The position numbers were made by a program, and so were the translations under genes. From Roseovarius sp. MMSF_3359 (lineage in GTDB: Bacteria; Pseudomonadota; Alphaproteobacteria; Rhodobacterales; Rhodobacteraceae): a DNA stretch of 40,699 bases. The notes beneath the pieces were generated by a model that saw nothing but the letters and a program-made list of their open reading frames with translations, did no database searches and was not told the DNA's origin. Below are positions 23,635 through 32,267 of this stretch, piece after piece. The stretch spans positions 1-40,699 of the forward strand of contig NZ_JASHJC010000024.1 in the NCBI RefSeq assembly GCF_030733385.1. The letters are read 5' to 3'. Position 1 is the stretch's first letter; every line of letters begins with the position of its first letter.

Positions 23635-23867
23635 CTCCGCCACAGCCCCCGTTTCTACCCGTGTTTCACAACAAAGGGCCAGAAAGCGCCGTCCGCGCAG
23701 CACAAGCCCCCACTCGTACCAATTCGGGAAAGTTTAACGCGAAATGTCTATTTGGGAAGGAAAATAACCAGATATTGTGTTTATCGGGGAAACAGTGTCA
23801 AAATTTGCGCCTGATTGATACCTCAGCGTGAACGTTGGACACGGCATTCCCGACCGCCGTGTGGAAT

Positions 23868-25202
23868 TTACTCGGCGGCCTGACGCAGAATTTCACCTGA
23901 AAGGGAATTCGCACCACTCTCCACAATTTTCACGGGCACGATGTCACCGCTCTGGATCGTGGAATCGGTCACATGGACCGCATGCAGGTACTCGGACTTG
24001 CCCACCATCTGCCCGTCTTGCCGCCCGGGTTTTTCGAAGAGCACGTTGACCGTGCGCCCCACCATCGCCTCCTGCGCGGCGCGCTGTTGCTGCGTGATGA
24101 GGGCCTGCAGACGCTGCAGGCGCTCGGATTTCACATCTTCGTCTACCTGCGACCGTTCTGCCGCCGGTGTACCGGGGCGGGTCGAGTATTTGAATGAATA
24201 GGCATAACCGTAATTGACCTCTTCGATGAGGTCCATCGTGGCCTGAAAATCCTCTTCGGTTTCTTCCGGGAAGCCCACGATGAAATCACCGGACATGAGG
24301 ATATCGGGCCGCGCCGCGCGGATGCGTTCGATGAGCCGAAGATAGCTCTCTGCCGTGTGGCTCCGGTTCATCCGCTTGAGGATATGATCGGAACCCGACT
24401 GCACCGGCAGATGCAGATAGGGCATGAGCTTGTCGCAGGTGCCATGCGCCTCGATCAGGTCATCCGCCATGTCATTGGGATGGCTTGTGGTGAACCGGAT
24501 GCGCGCCAGCCCGTCGATCTTGTCCAGCTCCCAGATGAGCTGCGCCAGGGTCATGTCGCCCGCGGGGCCTGCCCCGTGATAGGCGTTCACGTTCTGGCCC
24601 AGAAGGGTGATTTCCCGCACCCCGCGATCGACCAGTTCGCGCGCTTCTTCCAAAATCCGATCCGCCGGACGGCTGACCTCCGCCCCACGGGTATAGGGCA
24701 CCACGCAGAAGGCGCAGAACTTGTCGCAGCCTTCCTGCACGGTCAGGAACGCGGTCGGCCCGCGCTTGGCCTTGGCCCGTTTACGCAGGGTGTCGAACTT
24801 GTCATCCTCGGGGAAGTCGGTGTCGAGCGCCTTGGCGCCGTCGCGCGTTTTCGCCTCCATCTGTGGCAGGCGGTGATAGCTTTGCGGACCGACCACCAGA
24901 TCGACCAGTGGCTGCCGGCGCATGATCTCTTCGCCCTCGGCCTGGGCCACGCAGCCCGCAACGCCGATCTTGAGGTCGGGCTTGGCGTCCTTCAGCTCGC
25001 GGAACCGCCCAAGTTCCGAATAAACCTTTTCGGCAGCTTTTTCGCGTATATGGCAGGTGTTGAGCAGGATCATGTCGGCGTCATCGGGCGTCTGGGTTTC
25101 GACATACCCTGCCCCGCCCATGGCCTCGGCCATGCGCTCGCTGTCATAGACGTTCATCTGGCACCCGTAGGTCTTGATGAACAGTTTCTTTGGCTCCGCC
25201 AT
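23868..25202 (-). CDS. miaB: tRNA-2-methylthio-N6-isopentenyladenosine synthase
   Basis: A 444-residue radical-SAM methylthiotransferase that converts i6A37 to ms2i6A37 in tRNAs. The N-terminal UPF0004 domain provides three cluster Cys in '[14 protein letters not shown]', '[10 protein letters not shown]' and '[10 protein letters not shown]'; the radical-SAM CxxxCxxC is in '[16 protein letters not shown]'. The C-terminal TRAM domain is visible in '[20 protein letters not shown]'. The gene is divergent from the glycosyltransferase-like gene and upstream of the OmpA/lipoprotein pair, which separates it from phoH, its usual neighbour. Confidence 0.96.
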   Translation of the reverse strand: MAEPKKLFIKTYGCQMNVYDSERMAEAMGGAGYVETQTPDDADMILLNTCHIREKAAEKVYSELGRFRELKDAKPDLKIGVAGCVAQAEGEEIMRRQPLVDLVVGPQSYHRLPQMEAKTRDGAKALDTDFPEDDKFDTLRKRAKAKRGPTAFLTVQEGCDKFCAFCVVPYTRGAEVSRPADRILEEARELVDRGVREITLLGQNVNAYHGAGPAGDMTLAQLIWELDKIDGLARIRFTTSHPNDMADDLIEAHGTCDKLMPYLHLPVQSGSDHILKRMNRSHTAESYLRLIERIRAARPDILMSGDFIVGFPEETEEDFQATMDLIEEVNYGYAYSFKYSTRPGTPAAERSQVDEDVKSERLQRLQALITQQQRAAQEAMVGRTVNVLFEKPGRQDGQMVGKSEYLHAVHVTDSTIQSGDIVPVKIVESGANSLSGEILRQAAE

Positions 25203-25310
25203 CTGTCGCGATCCCCTAGCGTTTCAGGGGGCCTGACTACATCAACTCACGGGTCTCTTGCAATGCGTCAGGATTTCCCCGATTCTGCCGCCAACCGACA
25301 AAGGGCCAAG

Positions 25311-26180
25311 ATGCAGTATCCCTCTCTCAAAGCGTTCCTGGCGCAGCAAAAACCGCTTCTGGCCAAGGGGCCGGTGGCGATGATCTTTGTCGAGGACGAG
25401 GTCGAGGTTGATACCAGCATTCGCCACCATCTCGAATCGGGCTTCAAACAGGTTCTGGTGATGATGCCGCCGGGCTTCACCCTGCCCGACGACGTCGAAC
25501 CAAAGGTGCAGCGCATTGATTTTGACATGATCGCCGGGGACGATTTCGTCGAAGCCGTGAACCAGGTCATCGCCGCAGCCCCGGGGACATGGCTTTATTA
25601 CTGCTTCAACGCCGAGTACCTGTTCTTTCCGTTCTGCGAAACCCGCACCGTGGGCGAGATGCTGACCTTCCACACCGAAGAACGGCGCGATGCGATGCTG
25701 ACCTATGTGGTCGACCTCTATGCCGGTGACCTCTACACCCACAAGAACGCGGTATCGCTCGAAGACGCCCATATGGACCGGTCGGGCTACTACGCCTTGG
25801 CCCGCAACGACCCGGAAAATCACAATCACCCCAAGGAACGGCAACTCGATTTCTTCGGCGGTCTGCGCTGGCGCTATGAGGAGCATATCCCCGCGCCGCG
25901 TCGCAACATCGACCGCATCGCGCTTTTCCGCGCCAAGCCGGAACTTGTGCTACTGCCGAACCACCGGTTCAACGACGAGGAATACAACACCTATGCCTGC
26001 CCCTGGCATCACAACCTGACGGCCGCCATCGTGTCATTCCGAACGGCAAAGGCGCTCAAGCGCAATCCCGGCTCGACCTTTGATATCGAGACGTTCAAAT
26101 GGCACAACTCCACGCCGTTTGAATGGCATTCCCGGCAATTGCTGGACCTGGGCCTGATGGAACCGGGGCAGTGGTTCTGA
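25311..26180 (+). CDS. Conserved hypothetical, possibly glycosyltransferase-like
   Basis: A 289-residue soluble protein. The N-terminus 'GPVAMIFVEDEVEVDTSIRH' and 'FKQVLVMMPPGF' look like the first strands of a GT-A-type nucleotide-sugar fold, and 'WLYYCFNAEYLFFPFCETR' could stand for the acceptor or metal region, but no clear DxD is seen. Later there is 'DFFGGLRWRYEEHIP'. I recall similar Rhodobacterales proteins labelled 'glycosyltransferase family 2', but I cannot confirm this. ATG 25311 is preferred (AAGGG upstream); an in-frame ATG at 25263 would add 16 residues and has no ribosome binding site. It ends in a strong hairpin shared with the convergent GcvT-like gene. Confidence 0.65.
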   Translation: MQYPSLKAFLAQQKPLLAKGPVAMIFVEDEVEVDTSIRHHLESGFKQVLVMMPPGFTLPDDVEPKVQRIDFDMIAGDDFVEAVNQVIAAAPGTWLYYCFNAEYLFFPFCETRTVGEMLTFHTEERRDAMLTYVVDLYAGDLYTHKNAVSLEDAHMDRSGYYALARNDPENHNHPKERQLDFFGGLRWRYEEHIPAPRRNIDRIALFRAKPELVLLPNHRFNDEEYNTYACPWHHNLTAAIVSFRTAKALKRNPGSTFDIETFKWHNSTPFEWHSRQLLDLGLMEPGQWF

Positions 26181-26216
26181 ACCCACGACCCCGGCGCGCG
26201 CGTCAGGCGTGGGTTC
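26179..26216. terminator. Bidirectional terminator between convergent genes
   Basis: Perfect 9-bp arms GAACCCACG (26179-26187) and CGTGGGTTC (26208-26216) enclose a 20-nt GC-rich loop. The left arm begins in the TGA of the plus-strand gene; the stop of the GcvT-like gene lies in the loop (26203-26205). A T-rich stretch TTGATTTCTG follows on the plus side. Good candidate for termination in both directions. Confidence 0.7.
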
Positions 26217-27294
26217 TTGATTTCTGCGGATCGTAGATCGGGCTTTGCACCACGGTTGCAGTTGTCTCAATACCGTCACCGTCGACCTGCAAGACCGCCC
26301 CCGCCCCCACGCCCGGTCGCACATGCGCCAAGGCAAGAGATTTTCCCATCCGGTGGGAGAAACACGGGCTGTTGACGACACCAACCTCTTGCCCGTCGAG
26401 CGACAAGACCTCGCCCCCAGCCAACATGTCCGTATGGGCGACATCAAGGCAGATGTTATTGACGGCCTCGTTGCCCTTTGCCGCCATTACCGCCGCCTTG
26501 CCGCGGAAATCGCCCTTATTTTTGCTGACCGTAAAGCCAAGGCCAACCTCCCAGGGGGTGTTCGCCTCAGTCATGTCATAGCCGTAGAACAAAAGCCCCG
26601 CTTCGATCCGCACCTTGTCCAGCGCGGTGAAAGAGCACGGCATGACACCCGCCGCCACCAACTTGTCCCAGATGTCGCAAATCGCGTCGCCATCGGCAAA
26701 GATCTCATACCCCCGTTCGCCCGAATACCCGGTGCGCGACAGGCGGCAGGGGTGGCCGAAAAGCTCTGCTGGCGCATGCTCGAAATAGGCGAGCGACGAC
26801 AGGTCGATATCGCAATTGGCATTCAGAATATCGCAGGATTGCGGCCCCTGCACCGACAGGTCATGCAGATCGTCGGTAAATTCGATCCGCACATCCCGAC
26901 CCTCCGCCGAGGCCTCAAGCAGCGCCATCGTGTCGCCGGAGCCATGCACGATCATCCACTCGTCATTCCCGTTGTTGGACAGGATCGCATCGTCTGCAAT
27001 GCCGCCCTTGTCGGTCAGTACGCAGAGATAGGCCGCCTTTCCCGGCGCAATCCGGGACACATCCCGCGTGGTCAGATGGTCAAGGGTCGCCGCGGCGTCC
27101 GGCCCGCGCACAAAGACCTTCTTCAAAGGTGACATGTCGAACATGCCCGCCCTCTCGCGCACGGCGTCGTGTTCTTCGTTCGGGTCGGTGTCATAGGTCC
27201 AGGCCGTGCCCATCCCGTTCCAATCCTCCAGACCAGAGCCAAGGGCGGTGTGACGCGAGGCCAGTGCTGAGGTGCGGCTGAGTTCTTCTGTCAT
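26203..27294 (-). CDS. GcvT-like aminomethyltransferase (folate-binding T-protein family)
   Basis: A 363-residue protein of the glycine-cleavage T-protein/DmdA superfamily, which moves methyl or methylene groups to tetrahydrofolate. The conserved catalytic-loop Asp is in 'KGGIADDAILS', and 'RLSRTGYSGERGYEIF' is the family core motif. 'MFDMSPLKKVFVRGPDAAATL' matches the N-terminal domain, and 'SHRMGKSLALAHVRPG' the C-terminal barrel. It is not a standard gcvT: no gcvH or gcvP nearby, and it follows an MttB-like methyltransferase by 12 bp (AAAGGA before the ATG). Likely role: accept a methyl group and load it on folate. The substrate is unknown; DMSP demethylase is less likely because the N-terminus differs. 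Confidence 0.82.
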   Translation of the reverse strand: MTEELSRTSALASRHTALGSGLEDWNGMGTAWTYDTDPNEEHDAVRERAGMFDMSPLKKVFVRGPDAAATLDHLTTRDVSRIAPGKAAYLCVLTDKGGIADDAILSNNGNDEWMIVHGSGDTMALLEASAEGRDVRIEFTDDLHDLSVQGPQSCDILNANCDIDLSSLAYFEHAPAELFGHPCRLSRTGYSGERGYEIFADGDAICDIWDKLVAAGVMPCSFTALDKVRIEAGLLFYGYDMTEANTPWEVGLGFTVSKNKGDFRGKAAVMAAKGNEAVNNICLDVAHTDMLAGGEVLSLDGQEVGVVNSPCFSHRMGKSLALAHVRPGVGAGAVLQVDGDGIETTATVVQSPIYDPQKSRTHA

Positions 27295-27306
27295 TGTCGT
27301 TCCTTT

Positions 27307-28857
27307 CTAATACCATTCATCCGGCATCGACGCCTTGCGGTCCTCCACAAAACCGACGAGCGCCGCCTTGATCTCCGCGTCCATAGGTGGTGCTTCATAG
27401 TCGGCCAGCATCTGTTGCCAGCGCACCGTTGCCCGCTCTGCCAGGGTCGGCGCACCGGCCTCTTGCCATGTCTCAAAGGGTCCGGGTTCGGGGATGCGCG
27501 GCGAGAAATTTGCCGTCGCGTAGTGGCGCAGCGTGTGCTTGGTCGAGAGGAAATTCTCACCGGGACCGGTTTCGATATAGGCATCGCGCCCAAAGGCTTC
27601 GGGATCGGTATCGAAGCCTTGCAGAAGCGTCATCATCGCGCCGCAATGGTCGAGGTCCATCACGAATTTCTCGTAGGACATCACCAACCCGCCTTCGAGC
27701 CAGCCCGCCGCATGCCAGACCTGATGCGCCCCGGACAGAAGCGTCGCCCACATCGCATCGGCGCTGTCCTGCATCGCCTGCCCGTCGGCTGCATTGGAGG
27801 CCGTGATCTGGCCTCCTCCGGACCGGACAGGCACGCCCAGACGCCGCCCAAGCTGCGACAGCGCCATCGTGACCAGGTTGGCCTCAGCCGAGCCGAAGGT
27901 CAGCGCGCCGGATCTGAGGTTCATGGTCGAATGAAAGCTGCCTAGCACGACCGGGCAACCGGGCCGCACAAGTTGCGCAAGCGCGATGCCGACCATGCCT
28001 TCGGCGAGCGTTTGGGCCGCGACCGCCGCCGGTGAAAGTGGCCCCATGGCGCCGGCAAAGATCGCGGGCGAAACACAGACGCATTGCCCCGCCGCCGCAT
28101 AGACCCTCAGTGCCGCTGACATTGTCCCGTCATAGATCAGCGGTGAGTTGACGTTGATATTGCCCTGCATCACGGCATGTCCGGCCATGAACTCCGCACC
28201 GAAGACAAGGCGGGCCATGTCAATACTGTCCTGCGCCCGGTCGGCGGATGTGACCGCGCCCATGAAGGGTTTGGTCGAGAGCGTCAGGTGGGCCAGCATC
28301 ATATCGAGATGCCGCTTGTTGACGGGAAGATCGGTCGGTTCGCAGACCGTCCCGCCGGAGTGGTGGAGCCAGGGCGCGCTTTGCGTCAGCTTCACGAAGT
28401 TTCGAAAATCCTGCACCGTTGCATATCGCCGCCCGCGTTCGAGATCCGTCACAAAGGGCGATCCGTATCCCGGCATCAGAACGACGTGATCCCCACCCAG
28501 CGTCACCGTGTTGGCCGGATCGCGGGCATGGAGCCTGAATTGTGCCGGGGCGGTGGCACACAGTTGTCGCACGAGGCCCGGTTCAAATGTCACCCGTTGG
28601 CCGGTGACCCTCGCTCCGGCGGCCTGGAAAAGTTCCAGAGCGATGTCATCGCCGCGAAACTCGACGCCGATCTGATCCAGGACCCAGTCCGCCTGTTCCT
28701 CGATTGCCGCCAAGGCCCCCTCACCGAGGATTTTGAACGCAGGTATCCGTCGCTGGTTCAAAATGGGCGCTGGCGCGAGCGCCGCACGGCGGCATCCGCG
28801 TCGTCGCCGAGCGGTTCGCGGTGCCTGGCGGAGCGAAGATATGTCTAAATTTCCCAA
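27307..28857 (-). CDS. Trimethylamine methyltransferase (MttB)-family protein, non-pyrrolysine
   Basis: A 516-residue TIM-barrel methyltransferase of the MttB superfamily. The Arg-rich N-terminus 'RTARRRRGCRRAALAP', then 'IEEQADWVLDQIGVEFRG', 'VVLMPGYGSPFVTDLERGRR' and 'RDAYIETGPGENFLSTKHTL' are typical of the non-pyrrolysine branch (MtgB, MtpB and relatives), which demethylate quaternary amines such as glycine betaine or proline betaine. No in-frame TAG interrupts it. The start is a TTG at 28857 with AGAGG upstream; no ATG precedes the conserved region. Known relatives pass the methyl group to a corrinoid protein, but none is encoded nearby; the GcvT-like gene downstream may serve instead. 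Divergent from a LysR gene. Confidence 0.85.
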   Translation of the reverse strand: MGNLDISSLRQAPRTARRRRGCRRAALAPAPILNQRRIPAFKILGEGALAAIEEQADWVLDQIGVEFRGDDIALELFQAAGARVTGQRVTFEPGLVRQLCATAPAQFRLHARDPANTVTLGGDHVVLMPGYGSPFVTDLERGRRYATVQDFRNFVKLTQSAPWLHHSGGTVCEPTDLPVNKRHLDMMLAHLTLSTKPFMGAVTSADRAQDSIDMARLVFGAEFMAGHAVMQGNINVNSPLIYDGTMSAALRVYAAAGQCVCVSPAIFAGAMGPLSPAAVAAQTLAEGMVGIALAQLVRPGCPVVLGSFHSTMNLRSGALTFGSAEANLVTMALSQLGRRLGVPVRSGGGQITASNAADGQAMQDSADAMWATLLSGAHQVWHAAGWLEGGLVMSYEKFVMDLDHCGAMMTLLQGFDTDPEAFGRDAYIETGPGENFLSTKHTLRHYATANFSPRIPEPGPFETWQEAGAPTLAERATVRWQQMLADYEAPPMDAEIKAALVGFVEDRKASMPDEWY

Positions 28858-28929
28858 CCCAAACCTCTGTTAGCGAGCTTTGAGTAAATGATTTCTCCAA
28901 ATCTAAACGTGGTACAATCGAGTTTTTCT

Positions 28930-28946
28930 ATACATATCGTTCATAT
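28930..28946. promoter_or_regulatory. LysR-type box between the mttB-like and lysR genes
   Basis: ATA-N11-TAT with an inner ATAT-N5-ATAT dyad lies in the 107-bp AT-rich region between the divergent genes, about 20 bp before the LysR ATG and 73 bp from the methyltransferase TTG. LysR-type regulators bind T-N11-A palindromes in such regions, repress themselves and activate the opposite gene. In AT-rich DNA such a pattern can arise by chance. Confidence 0.4.
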
Positions 28947-28964
28947 TTCTTATACTCTAAGGTA

Positions 28965-29834
28965 ATGGCTACCTTTTTCAGACATTACGACTCCCTGAGG
29001 CTCTTCACTGTCGTGGCCCGGTATTCCAGCTTCTCGGACGCCGCGGACGCCTTGGCGATGACCAAGGGGGCGGTCAGTTATCAAATCAAAACGCTTGAAG
29101 AAGCTTTGGATATCAAATTGTTTCGGCGCCAACCCCGCGGCGTTGTGCTGACAGAGGTCGGACAGGAATTGCTGACCCTGGCGCGACCGGCCTTCCAGAA
29201 TATCGAGACCGGCCTCGCCGAAATGGTTCGGATGGAAGACAATTCCCTTACCGTCGGCATGTCGAGTTATTTTGCGTCCCGGTGGCTCTCGCCCCGGCTC
29301 ATGACCTTCATGCAGGACCACCCCGGCATTCAGTTACGACTCCAGCCGATGACACGGCTCTTTGATCTGGACCGGCAGGGGGTGGACCTCGCGATCCGTT
29401 GGGGAAATGGGGAATGGGACGACGTGCACATCTCGCCCTTGATGCCAATGCCCGCCTGGCCCGTGGGAAATCGTGAAACCTTTGAAAAGGTTCAAAAACT
29501 GGGATTGAGGCGGGCCATCTCCGACCTGACACTTTTGCGCGATCACGATGACAGCAACGCCTGGTCAGACTGGCTTGCGGCGGCGGACCTGCACCGTGAG
29601 GACCGCAAGGACACCCTGATCATCCCCGATCCGAATGTGCGGGTTCAGGCGGTGATCGACGGTCAGGGCATCGCGTTGATGGACGCACTTGTGCAGCAAG
29701 ATCTCGACGAAGGCCGGTTGTTCCGCCTCTCGGAGATCGAGCTTTCAACATATGGGTATTTCCTTGCGCGCCCCGGCAATGGTGAACACACCCGAAACGT
29801 GGATGATTTCGTGGAATGGCTCAAAAGCCTCTGA
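28965..29834 (+). CDS. LysR-family regulator (GcvA-like)
   Basis: A 289-residue LysR-type transcription factor. The winged helix-turn-helix spans about residues 6-65 ('DSLRLFTVVARYSSFSDAAD', 'LAMTKGAVSYQIKTLEEAL', 'LFRRQPRGVVLTEVGQELL'). The effector domain (about 90-289) has the GcvA-type run 'RLFDLDRQGVDLAIRWGNGEW'. It is divergent from the MttB-like/GcvT-like operon and is the obvious candidate to control it, responding to the methylated amine or a product. ATG at 28965 has TAAGG close upstream. The stop lies in a hairpin shared with the next convergent gene. Confidence 0.92.
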   Translation: MATFFRHYDSLRLFTVVARYSSFSDAADALAMTKGAVSYQIKTLEEALDIKLFRRQPRGVVLTEVGQELLTLARPAFQNIETGLAEMVRMEDNSLTVGMSSYFASRWLSPRLMTFMQDHPGIQLRLQPMTRLFDLDRQGVDLAIRWGNGEWDDVHISPLMPMPAWPVGNRETFEKVQKLGLRRAISDLTLLRDHDDSNAWSDWLAAADLHREDRKDTLIIPDPNVRVQAVIDGQGIALMDALVQQDLDEGRLFRLSEIELSTYGYFLARPGNGEHTRNVDDFVEWLKSL

Positions 29835-29865
29835 GCGTTGCGACAGTCGCAATCCAAGCTCAGAG
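29829..29865. terminator. Nested bidirectional hairpin between lysR and a small gene
   Basis: Outer arms CTCTGAGC (29829-29836) and GCTCAGAG (29858-29865) enclose an inner stem TTGCGA/TCGCAA (29838-29852) with a 3-nt loop. The LysR TGA (29832-29834) is in the left outer arm and the stop of the minus-strand gene (29860-29862) in the right. It can fold in either transcript. A run GTTGAAGTTTGCTC follows on the plus side, weakly T-rich. Confidence 0.6.
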
Positions 29866-30117
29866 TTGAAGTTTGCTCTTCGCCGCTTCGACCAGTTTGC
29901 GCCCGGTGCTGTCTTCGCCGGTTGCAGCCTCGAATGTCTCCAGTGCGGTCAGTGCGTATTGCCGCATCATCGGTCCGTAATTCTCGTCTTGCCAGGCCGC
30001 AACAGCGACAGCGCAAACGAGTGCGAACATGACAATCCGCGCATAGAACCGGGCCGTCTTGGCCCGGATACGGTAACGCTCCTGACGTTCCTGTCGCTTT
30101 ACAAACGCAAGTTCCAT
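29860..30117 (-). CDS. Small single-pass membrane protein
   Basis: An 85-residue protein that I do not recognise. The N-terminal third is strongly basic (MELAFVKRQERQERYRIR), followed by one hydrophobic helix (about residues 28-43, 'IVMFALVCAVAVAAW') and an acidic/neutral tail of about 40 residues. By the positive-inside rule the N-terminus is cytoplasmic. It lies about 100 bp downstream of fabI on the same strand and could be co-transcribed. The length, codon use and topology support a real gene; no function can be given. Confidence 0.65.
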   Translation of the reverse strand: MELAFVKRQERQERYRIRAKTARFYARIVMFALVCAVAVAAWQDENYGPMMRQYALTALETFEAATGEDSTGRKLVEAAKSKLQL

Positions 30118-30215
30118 GGGCCGGACAGTTGCCGACCCTCATGGCAAGAATGGGGCGCTAGTCTGACGATTATCAGGAAAACATCACGGTTTTATGGTGC
30201 TTTAGCGCGTTTCCC

Positions 30216-31007
30216 TCACAGGAACTCGGGCTGCGGCATCCCAAGAACGTGATAGCCGCCATCGACGCGGATAATCTCGCCGGTGGTGCAGGCGCCCGCA
30301 TCCGAAGCCAGGTAGACCGCAGTGCCGCCAATCGCGTCGAGCGTCGCATTGCTGCGCAGCGGCGCATTCTGATCGGTGTGTTTGTAGGTCTTGCGCGCCC
30401 CACCGATCACTGCCCCGGCCAGGGTTTTCATAGGACCCGGCGAAATCGCGTTCACACGAATGCCATCGGGGCCGAGGTCATTGGCCAGGTAGCGGGTCGT
30501 GGCTTCCAACGCGGCCTTTGCCACGCCCATCACGTTGTAATTCGGCACAACGCGGTTCGATCCCTGATAGGTCATCGTCAAGAGCGTGCCGCCGTTCTCC
30601 ATCATCATCGGATGCGCCCGGCGGGCGACCTCAATAAAGGAATAGGCAGAAATATCCATGGAATTCTTGAAGTTTGCCCGGCTGGTGTTGAGGAACCGGC
30701 CCGTCAGCTCGGACTTGTCGGAATAGGCGATGGCATGCACCACGAAATCAATCGTCGGCCAACGCGCCGCCAGCGCCTCGAAACAGGCATCGAGAGAGGC
30801 ATCGTCGCAGACATCCACGTCCAGCAGAAGGTCCGAGCCCAGCGAGGCCGCCAGCGGTTCGACACGCTTGCCAAAGGCTTCCCCCTGATAGGAAAAGGCC
30901 AGTTCCGCGCCCGCCTCGTGCATCGCCTTGGCCACGCCCCATGCGATCGAGCGGTCGTTGGCGACCCCCATGATCAGCCCGCGTTTGCCCTTCATTGCAT
31001 CACTCAT
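30216..31007 (-). CDS. fabI: Enoyl-ACP reductase (NADH)
   Basis: A 263-residue short-chain-dehydrogenase-type enoyl-ACP reductase, the last step of each fatty-acid elongation cycle. 'GLIMGVANDRSIAWGVAKAM' is the FabI nucleotide-binding motif, and the catalytic Tyr-x6-Lys is in 'PNYNVMGVAKAALEA'. 'ISPGPMKTLAG' and 'GACTTGEIIRVDGGYHVLGM' are also diagnostic. It begins 6 bp after fabB and is the third gene of fabA-fabB-fabI. FabI is the target of triclosan-type inhibitors in many bacteria. Confidence 0.95.
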   Translation of the reverse strand: MSDAMKGKRGLIMGVANDRSIAWGVAKAMHEAGAELAFSYQGEAFGKRVEPLAASLGSDLLLDVDVCDDASLDACFEALAARWPTIDFVVHAIAYSDKSELTGRFLNTSRANFKNSMDISAYSFIEVARRAHPMMMENGGTLLTMTYQGSNRVVPNYNVMGVAKAALEATTRYLANDLGPDGIRVNAISPGPMKTLAGAVIGGARKTYKHTDQNAPLRSNATLDAIGGTAVYLASDAGACTTGEIIRVDGGYHVLGMPQPEFL

Positions 31008-31013
31008 CTGTGC

Positions 31014-32243
31014 CTATCCGTTAAATCTGCTCAGCAGCATCGAACCGTTCGTGCCGCCAAAGCCAAAAGAGTTGGTCATCACCGTGTCAATCCCAGCGTC
31101 ATCCACGCGGGTGGTTGCGATCTCGGCCGGGTCCAGCGCGGGATCCAGCGTTTCGACATTGATCGACGGGATGATGAAATCGTGGTGCAGCGCTAGCAGA
31201 CAGTAGATCGCCTCCTGCGCACCGGTCGCGCCTTGGCTGTGGCCGGTCATCGACTTGGTCGAACTGATCGGGGGGGTGCTGCCCTGCCCAAAGATGCGGC
31301 GCACCGCTTCGACCTCGCCGACGTCCCCCACGGGCGTCGAGGTGCCATGCGCGTTGATGTAGCTCACGCTGCGCCCCTCGGGGAGCGTTTCCAGCGCAAG
31401 CCGCATCGCGCGCTCGCCGCCCTCACCCGAGGGGGCCACCATGTCAGCGCCGTCCGAGGTCGCGCCATAGCCGGTCACCTCGGCATAGATTTTCGCCCCG
31501 CGGGCCTTGGCATGTTCCAGTTCTTCCAGAACAACGATCCCGCCGCCGCCCGAGATCACGAACCCGTCGCGGTCGGCGTCAAAGGCGCGGCTCGCCCGTT
31601 CCGGCGTATCGTTATATTTCGACGACATCGCGCCCATCGCATCAAAGAGGCAAGAGAGCGTCCAGTCCAACTCTTCCCCGCCCCCGGCAAACATCACGTC
31701 CTGTTTACCCATCATGATCTGCTCCGCCGCGTTGCCGATGCAATGCAGCGAGGTCGAACAGGCGGAAGTGATGGAGTAGTTGATGCCCTTGATCTTGTAG
31801 GCCGTACTCAGGTTCGCGGAGATCGTCGAACACATGGTTTTCGGCACCGCGAAGGGGCCGATGCGCTTGGTTGCGCCGGTCTTCAGCACGGTCTGATGCG
31901 CCGCAAGCATTGCACTTGTCGACGGGCCGCCGGAGCCTGCCACCAGGCCGGTACGCGGATTGACGATATCGCTTTCCTCAAGCCCCGCATCGGCAATCGC
32001 CTGCCCCATCGCGATATGGGCATAGGCTGCACCCGGCCCCATGAAGCGCAGGGTGCGCTTGTCCACGTGTTCAGACACGTCAATCTTCAGATCACCCGCC
32101 ACCTGGCTGCGGAATCCATGTTCGGCCATATCCGCATTGGCGGTGATCCCGGAGCGACCTTCCTTCAGAGAACTCAACACGGCGGCCGCATCATTCCCGA
32201 TACTCGAGACGATACCCAGGCCGGTGACGACGACACGACGCAT
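31014..32243 (-). CDS. fabB: 3-oxoacyl-ACP synthase I
   Basis: A 409-residue beta-ketoacyl-ACP synthase. The Cys-His-His active site is complete: Cys in 'YSITSACSTSLHCIG', His in 'NAHGTSTPVGDVGE' and His in 'STKSMTGHSQGATG'. Adjacent to fabA, it elongates the cis-3-decenoyl intermediate and is needed for unsaturated fatty acids. ATG is preceded by AAAGGAG. It lies 24 bp after fabA and 6 bp before fabI. FabF is the alternative family name, but the pairing with fabA makes FabB the better call. Confidence 0.95.
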   Translation of the reverse strand: MRRVVVTGLGIVSSIGNDAAAVLSSLKEGRSGITANADMAEHGFRSQVAGDLKIDVSEHVDKRTLRFMGPGAAYAHIAMGQAIADAGLEESDIVNPRTGLVAGSGGPSTSAMLAAHQTVLKTGATKRIGPFAVPKTMCSTISANLSTAYKIKGINYSITSACSTSLHCIGNAAEQIMMGKQDVMFAGGGEELDWTLSCLFDAMGAMSSKYNDTPERASRAFDADRDGFVISGGGGIVVLEELEHAKARGAKIYAEVTGYGATSDGADMVAPSGEGGERAMRLALETLPEGRSVSYINAHGTSTPVGDVGEVEAVRRIFGQGSTPPISSTKSMTGHSQGATGAQEAIYCLLALHHDFIIPSINVETLDPALDPAEIATTRVDDAGIDTVMTNSFGFGGTNGSMLLSRFNG

Positions 32244-32267
32244 TAGCGGTCTCCTTTGGTCAGGGGG

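Noticed and set aside
24357..25310. A long upstream extension of the glycosyltransferase-like gene through miaB
   Set aside because: The added residues are the antisense shadow of miaB; the ATG at 25311 has a ribosome binding site and begins the conserved part.
30556..30575. A GGTTCGATCC-like T-loop, possible tRNA
   Set aside because: It is inside fabI, with no acceptor or anticodon arm around it.
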